Source of the DNA: Chryseotalea sp. WA131a
GTDB lineage: Bacteria > Bacteroidota > Bacteroidia > Cytophagales > Cyclobacteriaceae
NCBI GenBank assembly: GCA_025370075.1
Contig: CP073016.1
Span: forward strand, 4,588,001 to 4,652,000
DNA length: 64,000 nt
Direction of reading: 5' to 3'
Shown here: positions 1 to 8,690 of the stretch, piece by piece
How positions within the stretch are numbered: position 1 is the first letter of the stretch
Layout of the letters: each line of letters starts with the position of its first letter
The notes under the pieces: generated by a model
The model's database searches: none
Told to the model about the DNA's origin: nothing
The model's input: the letters and a program-made list of their open reading frames with translations, nothing else
Program-made: the position numbers and the translations under genes

Positions 1-81
1 TTGGGGAATAAAAAGAACGGTTTCGCCACGCTCAATCTGACATGGAGTTTTTTAACAAGTAAAATAGTAAATTATAAATAG
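1..81 (+). CDS. C-terminal end of an unidentified protein (partial)
   Basis: An open frame enters from the left edge and ends at a TAG at 79-81, three bases before the next gene starts. The visible tail of about 26 residues contains the alternating pattern NGFATLNLTWSF, which would fit a closing beta-strand of an outer-membrane or secreted protein. That is only an impression from composition. With so little sequence the family cannot be named, and it may not be coding at all. Confidence 0.3.
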   Translation: MGNKKNGFATLNLTWSFLTSKIVNYK

Positions 82-83
82 AA

Positions 84-1730
84 ATGGCTGAGATTGTACG
101 CATGCCCAAGATGAGCGACACCATGACGGAAGGGGTGATTGCCAAGTGGCACAAAAAAGTGGGCGACACGGTGAAGTCGGGCGAGTTGATGGCAGAAATT
201 GAAACGGACAAGGCCACGATGGACTATGAGTCGTTCAACACGGGCACGGTGTTATACTTGGGTGCCAAAGAAGGCGAGCCTGTGCAAATCAATGGTGTGT
301 TGGCCATTGTGGGAAATAAGGGCGAAGACTACTCTGCTCTGTTGGCCGGAGTCAACGCAGCCACGACCAGCGGTGGCACGAAGGCGGAACAACCTAAATT
401 AGAAGTAAGGGCCGAAGTGGCAGCCACACCTGCAGCCGCTGCGATTGACACAAGCAGCATCAAAGCCGAAATTGCATTGATGCCAAAGATGAGCGACACC
501 ATGACGGAAGGGGTGATTGCGGTGTGGCATAAAAAAGTGGGTGATGCGGTAAAGTCGGGCGAGTTGTTGGCAGAAATAGAAACCGACAAGGCCACCATGG
601 ATTATGAATCGTATAACACGGGCACCTTGCTATACATTGGCGCCAACACGAAAGAAGCCTTGAAGATCAATGGTGTGCTGGCCATCATTGGAGAGAAAAA
701 TGCCGATTGGCAAACTTTGCTGAAAGCACACCAAGCAAAATCATCGGGCGCAGCACCTGCGGCTACGTCAGGCGTGAGCGCAAGTGCCTCGACTACCCCT
801 GTGGTGGCAGCTCCGAGCAACGGTGCATCTAATGGCGCATCTACCAACGGACGTGTAAAAGCATCTCCTTTGGCCAAGAAAATGGCGAAAGATTTAGGTT
901 ACGATATCAGCAAGATTGCAGGCACGGGTGAGTACGGCCGCGTGACGAAACACGATGTTGAAAATTATAAACCAGCGACCTCGAGTGCCACACCTACCAA
1001 AACAGGAGCAGCAGTTGCTCCTGCTGTGTTGCCGCAAGTAGTGGGGCAAGAAAGTTTTGAAGAAGTAACTCTTTCGCAAATGCGCAAGACCATTGCGAAG
1101 CGTTTGTCAGAAAGTATGTACACCGCTCCGCACTTTTACCTAACCATGGAAATCAACATGGATAAGGCGATAGAGGCACGCAAGAGTATGAATGAAATTG
1201 CACCTGTCAAGATTTCGTTCAATGATATGGTGATCAAAGCAGTGGCAGCAGCTATTCGCCAGAACCCAGATGTGAATGTAAGTTGGTTAGACACTAAAAT
1301 GCGCAAGAATCATCACATCCATATTGGTGTGGCCGTGGCGGTGAAAGATGGTTTGCTGGTGCCCGTGATTCGGTTTGCTGATAACAAATCGCTGTCGCAC
1401 ATCGCAATTGAAGTAAAAGACTTGGCGCAAAAAGCGCATGACAAAAAATTGCAGCCGAGCGATTGGGAAGGAAGCACGTTCACCATTTCGAACTTGGGCA
1501 TGTTTGGCATCGAAGATTTTACGGCCATCATCAACCCGCCCGATGCGTGCATTTTGGCGGTCGGTGGCATCAAAGAAACCGCCATTGTAAAGAACGGTCA
1601 GTTGGTGCCGGGCAATGTGATGAAGGTGACCCTTTCATGCGATCATCGCGCGGTGGACGGTGCGGTGGGAGCGGCCTTCTTGAAAACACTGAAGGGACTG
1701 TTGGAAGACCCTGTGAGGATTTTGATTTAG
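84..1730 (+). CDS. pdhC: Pyruvate dehydrogenase E2, dihydrolipoamide acetyltransferase
   Basis: This is the core acyltransferase of the pyruvate dehydrogenase complex, which moves the acetyl group from lipoyl-lysine to CoA in the cytoplasm. Two lipoyl domains are visible (about residues 1-78 and 131-205), each with the ETDKATMDYES lipoylation motif (Lys43 and Lys169). Ala/Pro/Ser-rich linkers separate them from a peripheral subunit-binding domain (about 258-296) and the catalytic domain (about 325-548), which holds the DHRAVDGA active-site motif (His near 521). At 548 aa it has the usual length for a two-lipoyl E2. The two lipoyl domains are almost identical over about 45 residues, which suggests recent duplication or homogenisation. 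E1 and E3 genes are not visible here. A 2-oxoglutarate dehydrogenase E2 is unlikely, because that enzyme normally carries a single lipoyl domain. Confidence 0.95.
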   Translation: MAEIVRMPKMSDTMTEGVIAKWHKKVGDTVKSGELMAEIETDKATMDYESFNTGTVLYLGAKEGEPVQINGVLAIVGNKGEDYSALLAGVNAATTSGGTKAEQPKLEVRAEVAATPAAAAIDTSSIKAEIALMPKMSDTMTEGVIAVWHKKVGDAVKSGELLAEIETDKATMDYESYNTGTLLYIGANTKEALKINGVLAIIGEKNADWQTLLKAHQAKSSGAAPAATSGVSASASTTPVVAAPSNGASNGASTNGRVKASPLAKKMAKDLGYDISKIAGTGEYGRVTKHDVENYKPATSSATPTKTGAAVAPAVLPQVVGQESFEEVTLSQMRKTIAKRLSESMYTAPHFYLTMEINMDKAIEARKSMNEIAPVKISFNDMVIKAVAAAIRQNPDVNVSWLDTKMRKNHHIHIGVAVAVKDGLLVPVIRFADNKSLSHIAIEVKDLAQKAHDKKLQPSDWEGSTFTISNLGMFGIEDFTAIINPPDACILAVGGIKETAIVKNGQLVPGNVMKVTLSCDHRAVDGAVGAAFLKTLKGLLEDPVRILI

Positions 1731-1736
1731 TGAATT

Positions 1737-2474
1737 ATGAGAGGTGAGATAAGGAAGCCATTGGTAATAAATGGGAAAACACACTTCACTGTTGAAGAGT
1801 ATCTTGCATTTGAAAGGAATTCGCTTGAAAAACATGAGTTCTACCAAGGAGAGATATTTGCCATGCTTGATAATGATGAAACACGAATAGATGAACCCGA
1901 ACCCGCCTATCAAAAACGATTGATGACGGAAGAGGAGTATTTGGCATTTGAAGAAACCTCCGAACAAAAGCACGAATATTTTCAGGGAGAAGTATTCGCG
2001 ATGGCCGGAGCAAGTGACCAACACAATGAGATATTCACCAATGTTTTCAGTGAATTGACTTTGCAGCTAAAGGGCAAAGTCTGTCGACCTTACGGAAGTG
2101 ATAAGCGGATGAAAATTCCGCATACCGGACTTTACACATATCCTGATATCTCTATTTATTGTAACACTAGCACACCCTTCGAAACGTCCGCGATACAAAA
2201 AAATCCCATCGTATTAATTGAGATTTTATCGGAAAGTACGAAAGACTACGACCGTGGTAAAAAATCTAAGTTTTATCGTGAAATCGCAACATTGAGGGAA
2301 TACATTTTAATTGATTCGGAATCTATCAGCATCGAATGTTTTCGACTTAACTCATCCAATCATTGGGAATTAGACGAGTACAAATCAATTGAACAAAACC
2401 TCGTCATTGCCTCCTTGAATATTGCCATTCCAATGCGTGAGATATACGAGCATACCCATTTAATTTTGAATTGA
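1737..2474 (+). CDS. Uma2-type (DUF820) PD-(D/E)xK endonuclease-like protein with duplicated N-terminal segment
   Basis: The body resembles the Uma2/DUF820 family, restriction-endonuclease-fold proteins of unknown role common in cyanobacteria and Cytophagales. Fold signatures seen are YPDISIY, then IEILSESTKDYDRGKK (acidic residue followed by lysines) and the strand REYILID. Unusually, the N-terminal segment occurs twice: TVEEYLAFERNSLEKHEFYQ, then MTEEEYLAFEETSEQKHEYF about 48 residues later. Family members normally have one copy, so the true start could be the internal ATG at 1923, giving a normal-length protein. The gene begins 6 bp after pdhC and overlaps the extended frame of the next gene, so it may be cotranscribed. 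No substrate can be inferred. Confidence 0.8.
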   Translation: MRGEIRKPLVINGKTHFTVEEYLAFERNSLEKHEFYQGEIFAMLDNDETRIDEPEPAYQKRLMTEEEYLAFEETSEQKHEYFQGEVFAMAGASDQHNEIFTNVFSELTLQLKGKVCRPYGSDKRMKIPHTGLYTYPDISIYCNTSTPFETSAIQKNPIVLIEILSESTKDYDRGKKSKFYREIATLREYILIDSESISIECFRLNSSNHWELDEYKSIEQNLVIASLNIAIPMREIYEHTHLILN

Positions 2475-2497
2475 ACATTCGCATTTATTCTAAACTC

Positions 2498-3481
2498 ATG
2501 TTAAGAGCATTTATAAATTATTGCCATAAAAGGTTATTCCTAATCATCGGAACTATTTTATTATTTGCTGGTTGCCAAAAACAAGAAGAGACACCTGGTG
2601 CATGGACTAGATTGGCAGATTTTCCTGGTGCGTCTCGAAAGTATGCTGGAAGTGTATCGTTGAATGGAAAAGGGTACGTGTTTTTTGGTACTGATGATAA
2701 GTTTGATCAGCTAAATGATGTTTGGGAATTTGACCCTTCAAAAAAAAGTTGGACTAAATTAGCAGAATACTTAGAAAATCTTTATGCCGGCCCAGTAATA
2801 TGTCAGTCAGTAAACAATAAGATTTACCTATTGCTGACCTCCCCTTCATACGACAATACAGTAGATGACCGGTTGGTGACTTTTATTCTGACATTTAATC
2901 CAGCAGATAAATCTTTTTCAAAAATCCCGATCCCACAGGACGTTAAGGTAAGAACTACCCTTCTGATTGCCAATAATCGATACCTCTATTTTGCGGGAGA
3001 TGCGGGTAAGCTTTACAGATATGATTCTGAAAAGAATGAGTGGAGCTTAATTCCCTTTTTAGAACAAGAAGATTATCCAGCCATCGGAAATAGCAATTAT
3101 ACGGTGCCTTCATTTTTGCATAATGGCATGGTACGCTTAATTAATAGCGATGGCGTTTTTTGGACATTTGATTCTGTAAACGAAAAATGGATAAGTCAAG
3201 GTAGGTTCTCACAATTTGATGGCAGATTTGGCATGTCAACAGTTAATATTCGTGATTATTTCTATTTTATTTGCGGTGAACTTAGATCTTCTGGTGCAGT
3301 CTCTAAACGGGTCTTCAGGTATCATCCAGATACAAACGCAATGAAGGAGTTAAGCGAATTTCCATCTAGTGATAGAGCTGGTTCTCCAGGGTTTGTAATT
3401 GACGGAATTGCATACGTTTGTATGGGTGGCAGCTTATCCACTTCAAAAGAAGTATGGCAATTCAAAGGTGACGAAAAGTAA
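2498..3481 (+). CDS. Kelch-repeat / galactose-oxidase-like lipoprotein
   Basis: The product is a probable outer-envelope lipoprotein built from kelch-type beta-propeller blades. From the ATG at 2498 a hydrophobic signal (LFLIIGTILLFAGC) ends in a lipobox with Cys26. Propeller-like repeats follow, such as GYVFFGTDDKFDQLNDVWEF, with motifs of the form 'W-x-F-D/N' and 'G-Y-V-x-x-G'. A TTG start at 2471 would extend it 9 residues and overlap Uma2, but the ATG gives a better signal peptide. Kelch lipoproteins in Bacteroidota usually have unassigned binding roles, and no catalytic residues are evident. It sits 8 bp ahead of hslV. Confidence 0.75.
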   Translation: MLRAFINYCHKRLFLIIGTILLFAGCQKQEETPGAWTRLADFPGASRKYAGSVSLNGKGYVFFGTDDKFDQLNDVWEFDPSKKSWTKLAEYLENLYAGPVICQSVNNKIYLLLTSPSYDNTVDDRLVTFILTFNPADKSFSKIPIPQDVKVRTTLLIANNRYLYFAGDAGKLYRYDSEKNEWSLIPFLEQEDYPAIGNSNYTVPSFLHNGMVRLINSDGVFWTFDSVNEKWISQGRFSQFDGRFGMSTVNIRDYFYFICGELRSSGAVSKRVFRYHPDTNAMKELSEFPSSDRAGSPGFVIDGIAYVCMGGSLSTSKEVWQFKGDEK

Positions 3482-3489
3482 TTCTCACA

Positions 3490-4026
3490 ATGACCGAAAT
3501 CCACTCCACCACCATTCTCGCAGTACTGCACAACGGCCAAGTAGCTATTGGCGGAGATGGCCAAGCCACGATGGGCAATACCATCGCAAAGAGCAACGTG
3601 AAAAAAATCCGCAAGCTTCAAGATGGCAAAGTGCTCACGGGCTTTGCCGGCTCTACAGCCGATGCGTTTACATTATTAGATCGCTTTGATGAAAAGTTGA
3701 ATGCCTATGGTGGCAACATGAAGCGTGCTGCCATTGAGTTGGCAAAAGATTGGCGCACCGATCGGTTCTTGAGGAGATTGGAAGCCATGCTGATAGCTGT
3801 GAACAAAGATCAAATTTTAGTTATTTCAGGAACGGGTGATGTGCTCGAACCCGACAATCAAGTAGCAGCCATTGGTTCCGGCTCGATGTACGCGCAGTCG
3901 GCCGCCTTGGCCTTGAAAAAACATGCGCCCCATTTGACAGCAGAAGAAATGGTGTGCGAAAGCTTAAACATTGCGGCAGACATTTGTATTTACACCAATC
4001 ATAATTTGGTGGTGGAGAAGATTTAA
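3490..4026 (+). CDS. hslV: HslV, peptidase subunit of the HslUV protease
   Basis: HslV is the proteolytic dodecamer of the cytoplasmic ATP-dependent HslUV protease and uses an N-terminal threonine nucleophile. The sequence has a short propeptide MTEIHS before TTILAV, so Thr7 is the likely nucleophile. The family signature GGDGQATMGNT follows, and the C-terminal region ends in YTNHNLVVEKI. At 178 aa it is a normal HslV length. The ATPase gene hslU is not in the window. An IS1380-family element is inserted directly after the stop codon, and the TAA lies inside the element's target duplication, so the protein is intact but its native downstream sequence is displaced. Confidence 0.93.
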   Translation: MTEIHSTTILAVLHNGQVAIGGDGQATMGNTIAKSNVKKIRKLQDGKVLTGFAGSTADAFTLLDRFDEKLNAYGGNMKRAAIELAKDWRTDRFLRRLEAMLIAVNKDQILVISGTGDVLEPDNQVAAIGSGSMYAQSAALALKKHAPHLTAEEMVCESLNIAADICIYTNHNLVVEKI

Positions 4027-5419
4027 CCCAGATTTTGCAGTAGAACTATCCAGTCAGACTTAGTGGCAGGTTTATTTTTTGGACATTTGAGAATAATCCA
4101 TCATACCATTGCCTTCTTTTGAGTGGGACGGACATTTTCAGTACCCATTTTTGGGCTTCCTGCTCCACCCAACTTCCAACTGCAAAGCAGTTGAACCTTA
4201 ATGTGGAAAGCTTGGGCTGTGGCTGTTTTTGATGGGTTATTTGGCGGAACAGGCTCATCAAATTATAGGCTACCATCACAAAGCGCATAGCTGTTTCAGT
4301 AGCACAAAAACTATCCATGCAAAAGCCTTCTGTACCGAAATCTTCTTTCAACTCCTTGATCCTGTTTTCGGCATCACCCCTGCGCTTATATTGTTCCCAT
4401 ATTTCTGTTGCCGGCAGGGCTTGGTTAGTGACAAAGGCATGGTACCTTTTGCGGTACACTTTTTCGTCCGCTATGCCCACGCTGCTGAATAATGTCTTGA
4501 GCTTCTTACCCGTTGCCCTGGCCCTGATTTCTTCACTTTGTTTGATGACCACAATCCTACGGGCTTTGCCCCAGCCGCCTTGCTGGTAGTTTATTTCCGA
4601 TACCCATAAGCCTTCGCCTATCGCATTCCATTGGGTGATACCATAAATGCTGGCTTGTAAATTGGCATACAGCTTACAGGCAATGACGTAGGGGATATTT
4701 CTCTGCTCAATGAAATCCAAGACTGTACCGGTACAAAACCCACTATCGGCCCTGAACAACCCTACTGTTTTGTTTTTGAGGATGGCAAAGGTCTCTTCTA
4801 AAAAATGGATGCAGTTGCTGTTGCTCCCTGTATTGCCGCTGCGGTTCCAGCAATTGGCCACCATGCGTATGTCATTGACAAAAGCAAACAAGGGATGATG
4901 GCTGCCACGGCCAGGCTTCTTGGGGTTGTACCCTTTTTTGCTGCCCTCCTGTTCCCCGTAACGGGTGATCACACTGCTGTCCATATCCAACGTGTAATTG
5001 TCGAATTGGATCTGCTCAAAAAACCACGTGTACAGTTCAATGAAAATTTGGTGGTTCATTGAGGGCGTAAACTTTTTAAAGAACCGCCCGAAGGTGGTCC
5101 CCGAAGCAACCCGCTTCCATCCAAATATCTGGCGCAACACTTCATCAACCCGCACCACCGCTGTGTGACTAAAACGAAAGCAACCAATCCAGATGCCCAC
5201 CCAAAAACTCTCTATTATACCCACGGCATCTATCCGGTTGTTACTCTTGCTCTCAGGCAAACCAAGCTCGGCCAACTTCTTGCTGATCCCAGTTTGGTCA
5301 ATCAATATTTTCATCTCTTTCATCCCGCCCCACGCTGTTACTAATTTATCGGTATAGTGGTGTTCCATATTCAAATATAAGACACCTTGTCACTATTTCA
5401 TTCTACTGCAAAATCTGGG
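4027..5419. mobile_element. IS1380-family insertion sequence, copy A
   Basis: This is a complete element of 1393 bp. The 19-bp inverted repeat CCCAGATTTTGCAGTAGAA lies at 4027-4045 and its exact complement at 5401-5419. The flanks carry a 5-bp direct repeat TTTAA (4022-4026 and 5420-5424), as expected for a target duplication. The single transposase is read on the minus strand. Bases 4519-5419 match copy B with a single difference that I can see (5084 versus 6821), whereas 4027-4518 is clearly diverged from copy B. Confidence 0.93.
4046..5374 (-). CDS. IS1380-family transposase (copy A)
   Basis: This is a 442-aa DDE transposase. Recognisable parts are the LDMDSSVITRYG segment containing the first catalytic aspartate, the LFRADSGF segment containing the second, and the YKRRGDAENRIKELKEDFG motif with the glutamate, typical of the IS1380 group. 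The frame is uninterrupted and full length for the family, so it is probably active. It differs from the copy B protein only in the C-terminal third (for example RARATG versus RAKATG, and SWVEQEA versus SWLEEEA). Confidence 0.93.
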   Translation of the reverse strand: MNMEHHYTDKLVTAWGGMKEMKILIDQTGISKKLAELGLPESKSNNRIDAVGIIESFWVGIWIGCFRFSHTAVVRVDEVLRQIFGWKRVASGTTFGRFFKKFTPSMNHQIFIELYTWFFEQIQFDNYTLDMDSSVITRYGEQEGSKKGYNPKKPGRGSHHPLFAFVNDIRMVANCWNRSGNTGSNSNCIHFLEETFAILKNKTVGLFRADSGFCTGTVLDFIEQRNIPYVIACKLYANLQASIYGITQWNAIGEGLWVSEINYQQGGWGKARRIVVIKQSEEIRARATGKKLKTLFSSVGIADEKVYRKRYHAFVTNQALPATEIWEQYKRRGDAENRIKELKEDFGTEGFCMDSFCATETAMRFVMVAYNLMSLFRQITHQKQPQPKLSTLRFNCFAVGSWVEQEAQKWVLKMSVPLKRRQWYDGLFSNVQKINLPLSLTG

Positions 5420-5424
5420 TTTAA

Positions 5425-5753
5425 TGAGCTATGAGATGGTTGGTTTTAATATCTATTATTTTAAGCCCCATGGTTGGAGCAAGTTTTGGATGCGTATGTT
5501 GACAAATATATTAACTGTCCGATTTTTCCGGACGCTTGGATTTAAGTTGTCCGCTGATTGCAGACAACTGGATTAGATATCAATTTAACTTTATTCTTGG
5601 ACTTAGCAGTTTCAACTGTTACTCCTGCCGATACATTGATTGCAGCATCGCCACAAACATATGATTACGTACTGGCTAATCTCCATTCTCCAAAAAGAGT
5701 TCGCAACAGTTTCCGATTGTGTGTAGGCTTGCTGTATTCAGCGGCCATTTTAA
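5425..5753. other. Spacer between the two IS1380 copies
   Basis: These 329 bp were once continuous with the end of hslV on the left and, if copy B is a simple insertion, with the IS4 remnant on the right. An open frame from 5558 (starting MQTTGLDINL) runs in phase across the TTAA target into the IS4 frame beyond copy B. Its sequence does not resemble the N-terminal half of IS4-type transposases, so the join may be accidental. I see no gene I can name. Confidence 0.5.
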
Positions 5754-7156
5754 CCCAGATTTTGCAGTAGAACTATTTTGAACTAACCGGTAAGACTTAG
5801 TGGCAGGTTTATATTTTTAATATTTGAGAAAAGGCCATCATACCATTGTCTTCTTTTGAGTGGCACGGACATTTGCAATACCCATTTTTGAGCCTCTTCC
5901 TCCAACCAACTTCCAACTGCAAAGCAGTTGAACCTTAATGTTGAAAGCTTGGGCTGGGGCTGTTTCTGGTGGGTTATTTGCCGGAACAGGCTCATCAAAT
6001 TATAGGCTACCATTACAAAACGCATAGCTGTTTCGGTAGCACAAAAGCTGTCCATGCAAAAACCTTCTGCACCAAAATCTTCTTTGAGTTCTTTTATCCT
6101 GTTCTCAGCATCTCCCCTGCGTTTATATTGTTCCCATATTTCCAATGCTGGCAATTTTTGGTTCGTTACAAAGGCGTGATATCTTTTACGGTATACTTTT
6201 TCGTCTGCTATGCCCATGCTACTAAATAATGTCTTTAGTTTTTTCCCTGTAGCCTTGGCCCTGATTTCTTCACTTTGTTTGATGACCACAATCCTACGGG
6301 CTTTGCCCCAGCCGCCTTGCTGGTAGTTTATTTCCGATACCCATAAGCCTTCGCCTATCGCATTCCATTGGGTGATACCATAAATGCTGGCTTGTAAATT
6401 GGCATACAGCTTACAGGCAATGACGTAGGGGATATTTCTCTGCTCAATGAAATCCAAGACTGTACCGGTACAAAACCCACTATCGGCCCTGAACAACCCT
6501 ACTGTTTTGTTTTTGAGGATGGCAAAGGTCTCTTCTAAAAAATGGATGCAGTTGCTGTTGCTCCCTGTATTGCCGCTGCGGTTCCAGCAATTGGCCACCA
6601 TGCGTATGTCATTGACAAAAGCAAACAAGGGATGATGGCTGCCACGGCCAGGCTTCTTGGGGTTGTACCCTTTTTTGCTGCCCTCCTGTTCCCCGTAACG
6701 GGTGATCACACTGCTGTCCATATCCAACGTGTAATTGTCGAATTGGATCTGCTCAAAAAACCACGTGTACAGTTCAATGAAAATTTGGTGGTTCATTGAG
6801 GGCGTAAACTTTTTAAAGAAACGCCCGAAGGTGGTCCCCGAAGCAACCCGCTTCCATCCAAATATCTGGCGCAACACTTCATCAACCCGCACCACCGCTG
6901 TGTGACTAAAACGAAAGCAACCAATCCAGATGCCCACCCAAAAACTCTCTATTATACCCACGGCATCTATCCGGTTGTTACTCTTGCTCTCAGGCAAACC
7001 AAGCTCGGCCAACTTCTTGCTGATCCCAGTTTGGTCAATCAATATTTTCATCTCTTTCATCCCGCCCCACGCTGTTACTAATTTATCGGTATAGTGGTGT
7101 TCCATATTCAAATATAAGACACCTTGTCACTATTTCATTCTACTGCAAAATCTGGG
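5754..7156. mobile_element. IS1380-family insertion sequence, copy B
   Basis: This second complete element of 1403 bp has the same orientation as copy A. The 19-bp inverted repeats are at 5754-5772 and 7138-7156. A 4-bp TTAA flanks it on both sides (5750-5753 and 7157-7160), consistent with the 4-5 bp duplications of this family. Its transposase-proximal 901 bp is essentially identical to copy A, and its other 502 bp is diverged, with small length differences near the end. Confidence 0.93.
5783..7111 (-). CDS. IS1380-family transposase (copy B)
   Basis: This intact 442-aa transposase has the same catalytic segments as copy A (LDMDSSVI, LFRADSGF, YKRRGDAENRIKE). The first roughly 284 residues are identical to copy A. 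Substitutions begin abruptly after that: SEEIRAKATG, SSMGIADEK, NQKLPALEIW, EDFGAEGF, WLEEEAQKWVLQ, NIKNINL. The pattern points to recombination between two related elements rather than ordinary point divergence. Confidence 0.92.
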   Translation of the reverse strand: MNMEHHYTDKLVTAWGGMKEMKILIDQTGISKKLAELGLPESKSNNRIDAVGIIESFWVGIWIGCFRFSHTAVVRVDEVLRQIFGWKRVASGTTFGRFFKKFTPSMNHQIFIELYTWFFEQIQFDNYTLDMDSSVITRYGEQEGSKKGYNPKKPGRGSHHPLFAFVNDIRMVANCWNRSGNTGSNSNCIHFLEETFAILKNKTVGLFRADSGFCTGTVLDFIEQRNIPYVIACKLYANLQASIYGITQWNAIGEGLWVSEINYQQGGWGKARRIVVIKQSEEIRAKATGKKLKTLFSSMGIADEKVYRKRYHAFVTNQKLPALEIWEQYKRRGDAENRIKELKEDFGAEGFCMDSFCATETAMRFVMVAYNLMSLFRQITHQKQPQPKLSTLRFNCFAVGSWLEEEAQKWVLQMSVPLKRRQWYDGLFSNIKNINLPLSLTG

Positions 7157-7966
7157 TTAAATGGCAAGCGTAAAGGCGGCCTCAAAGTGCAGGCGCAAAT
7201 GCCCCTGTCGGGTTTTGTGCCGGATTTAATCACCATAACGGAAGGGGGTCGCAACGATAAGAATTTCCTCGGACAGCCCGCCCCCGCCCCGGGCACGATT
7301 TACGTCTTTGACAAAGGCTATGTCAACTTTTCGGTTTTTGATCAATGGACACAACAGGGGATCTATTTTGTTACACGCCTCAACGATAACGCGGTGTATG
7401 ATGTGGTAGAGCCCAAGGTTTATGATATAGAAGAATTTGCAGGGGGTGGTGTGATCAGGGATGAAATTATCCATCTCAGACTCCCAGATCGTAACCAATG
7501 CTTTAAAGCGCGGCTGATCACCTACAAAGACCCACTGACAGGTCATGTGCTGAAGTTTTTATCCAATATGTTCCTCTATCAAGCCATCACCATCACCTTA
7601 CTTTACAAAAACCGTTGGGGCATGGAGGTATTGTTCAAACGCCTCAAGCAAAATTTTGAGCTCAGTTATTTTTACTCGGACAGCTCAGAAGGAATCAAAA
7701 CTCAATTGTGGATTGCCCTGATAGCGCACCTGCTTTTTACTGTTATCCATAAGCAAGTGAAAGAATGTGAACAGTTTATGACCATGGTCAGCATGGCTTC
7801 AAACAATTTAGGTTCCTACATCTGTTTTGTATCCATGTTATCCATGCGAAATAAATTATCGGCCCCCCAGCGTGAGGTTAATAAAATCCAGCTTGATATG
7901 TTTGTGGCTATTAAGGGGGGGTGTTTTTCAAAGCATAGAAAAATCCCCTTAATTTTAACCTATTGA
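7157..7966 (+). pseudogene. IS4-type transposase, 5'-truncated remnant
   Basis: The translation from NGKRKGGLKVQAQM onward matches the C-terminal half of IS4-family transposases common in Bacteroidota. It contains the second catalytic aspartate region (YVFDKGYVNFSVFDQW), ITLLYKNRWGMEVLFKRLKQ carrying the YREK-like glutamate segment, and a conserved tail NKIQLDMF. The N-terminal half with the first catalytic aspartate is absent. The open frame that begins at 7124 starts inside IS1380 copy B, so that start is artificial. The remnant probably lost its 5' end through copy B insertion or an associated rearrangement. Confidence 0.85.
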
Positions 7967-8028
7967 CCCTTTATAACACTTACTGAAAATTGGTCGGATG
8001 ACAGTAATTTTCTCGTAACTTTATTTGC

Positions 8029-8577
8029 TTAAACCGTATTTGGTAAATTACCAATGTAATCCAGATGGCTTGAAGTGCGGTGCATGATAGATAGATATTC
8101 GTTTAGCTGGGCTTCGTATTCCAATCTATAATCTTCATGAAGTTTCTTCTGTAAAATAGTAACGGCTTTACGTAGCAACAGATATACTTTATGATTGTAT
8201 GCCGTAAAACAAGTGCAAAACATATTGGTGCTCAGGCTAAAGGGTACCTCCAGCACAAACATGATCAGCTTTAGTTCCAACTCTTTATTTCTGCATATTT
8301 TATCAAATTCATTAATCCGTTTTAAGCAAGCTGCCAGCATGTTTGCCAATTGCAGTTCTTCAGAAAAACCTTTGTATCGCTTGCCATACAAATATTTCAA
8401 ATCCGCTTTTGCTTTTTCAAAGAGTTCATCTTCACCAAACTCAGGGTCGGCATGGGTAATCAATAAATAATCGTGAAACTCATTATGTTTTTGAGCCGCC
8501 CGTAATACTAAATTTTCCAATTCTTTTTTGGAAAGCTGAGCAATGGTTTGTTTTATGGATTCGTTAATCTTGGCCAT
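8029..8577 (-). CDS. Helical hypothetical protein beside hsdS remnants
   Basis: The product is about 182 aa from the ATG at 8577 (a TTG at 8586 would add three residues). It is strongly helical and charged: MAKINESIKQTIAQLSKKEL, then FEKAKADLKYLYGKRYKGFS. A central Cys pair (MFCTCF) sits in a hydrophobic helix. There is no signal peptide and no catalytic motif I recognise. It faintly resembles small helical DUF proteins that begin with 'LSKKEL', but I would not name a family. It follows the second hsdS tail within a few bases on the same strand, so it may be a survivor of a type I restriction locus. Confidence 0.6.
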   Translation of the reverse strand: MAKINESIKQTIAQLSKKELENLVLRAAQKHNEFHDYLLITHADPEFGEDELFEKAKADLKYLYGKRYKGFSEELQLANMLAACLKRINEFDKICRNKELELKLIMFVLEVPFSLSTNMFCTCFTAYNHKVYLLLRKAVTILQKKLHEDYRLEYEAQLNEYLSIMHRTSSHLDYIGNLPNTV

Positions 8578-8582
8578 ATCAT

Positions 8583-8690
8583 TCAATACGTTACTAACTT
8601 CGCACCAAACGCTTGCTTTAAATTGTTTTGCCGCAGGGTTTCTGCTTGTTGTAAACTTTGCGTTAAGGTTTCTTCTGTTGTCTTAAACAT
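8583..8690 (-). pseudogene. hsdS C-terminal remnant, second tail
   Basis: The minus-strand frame starting at 8690 reads MFKTTEETLTQSLQQAETLR and then NNLKQAFGAKLV before a TGA at 8583-8585. This is the C-terminal helical motif of type I restriction specificity subunits (typically '...SLQQAEALRQSILKKAFEGKLV'). It repeats, in a different frame, the tail found just upstream at 8683-8925. Only about 35 residues survive, without target-recognition domains, so it cannot be functional alone. Confidence 0.75.

Noticed and set aside
4229..5062. Plus-strand frames across the IS1380 elements (also copied in copy B)
   Set aside because: They are antisense to the intact transposase genes and change sequence only as the transposase does.
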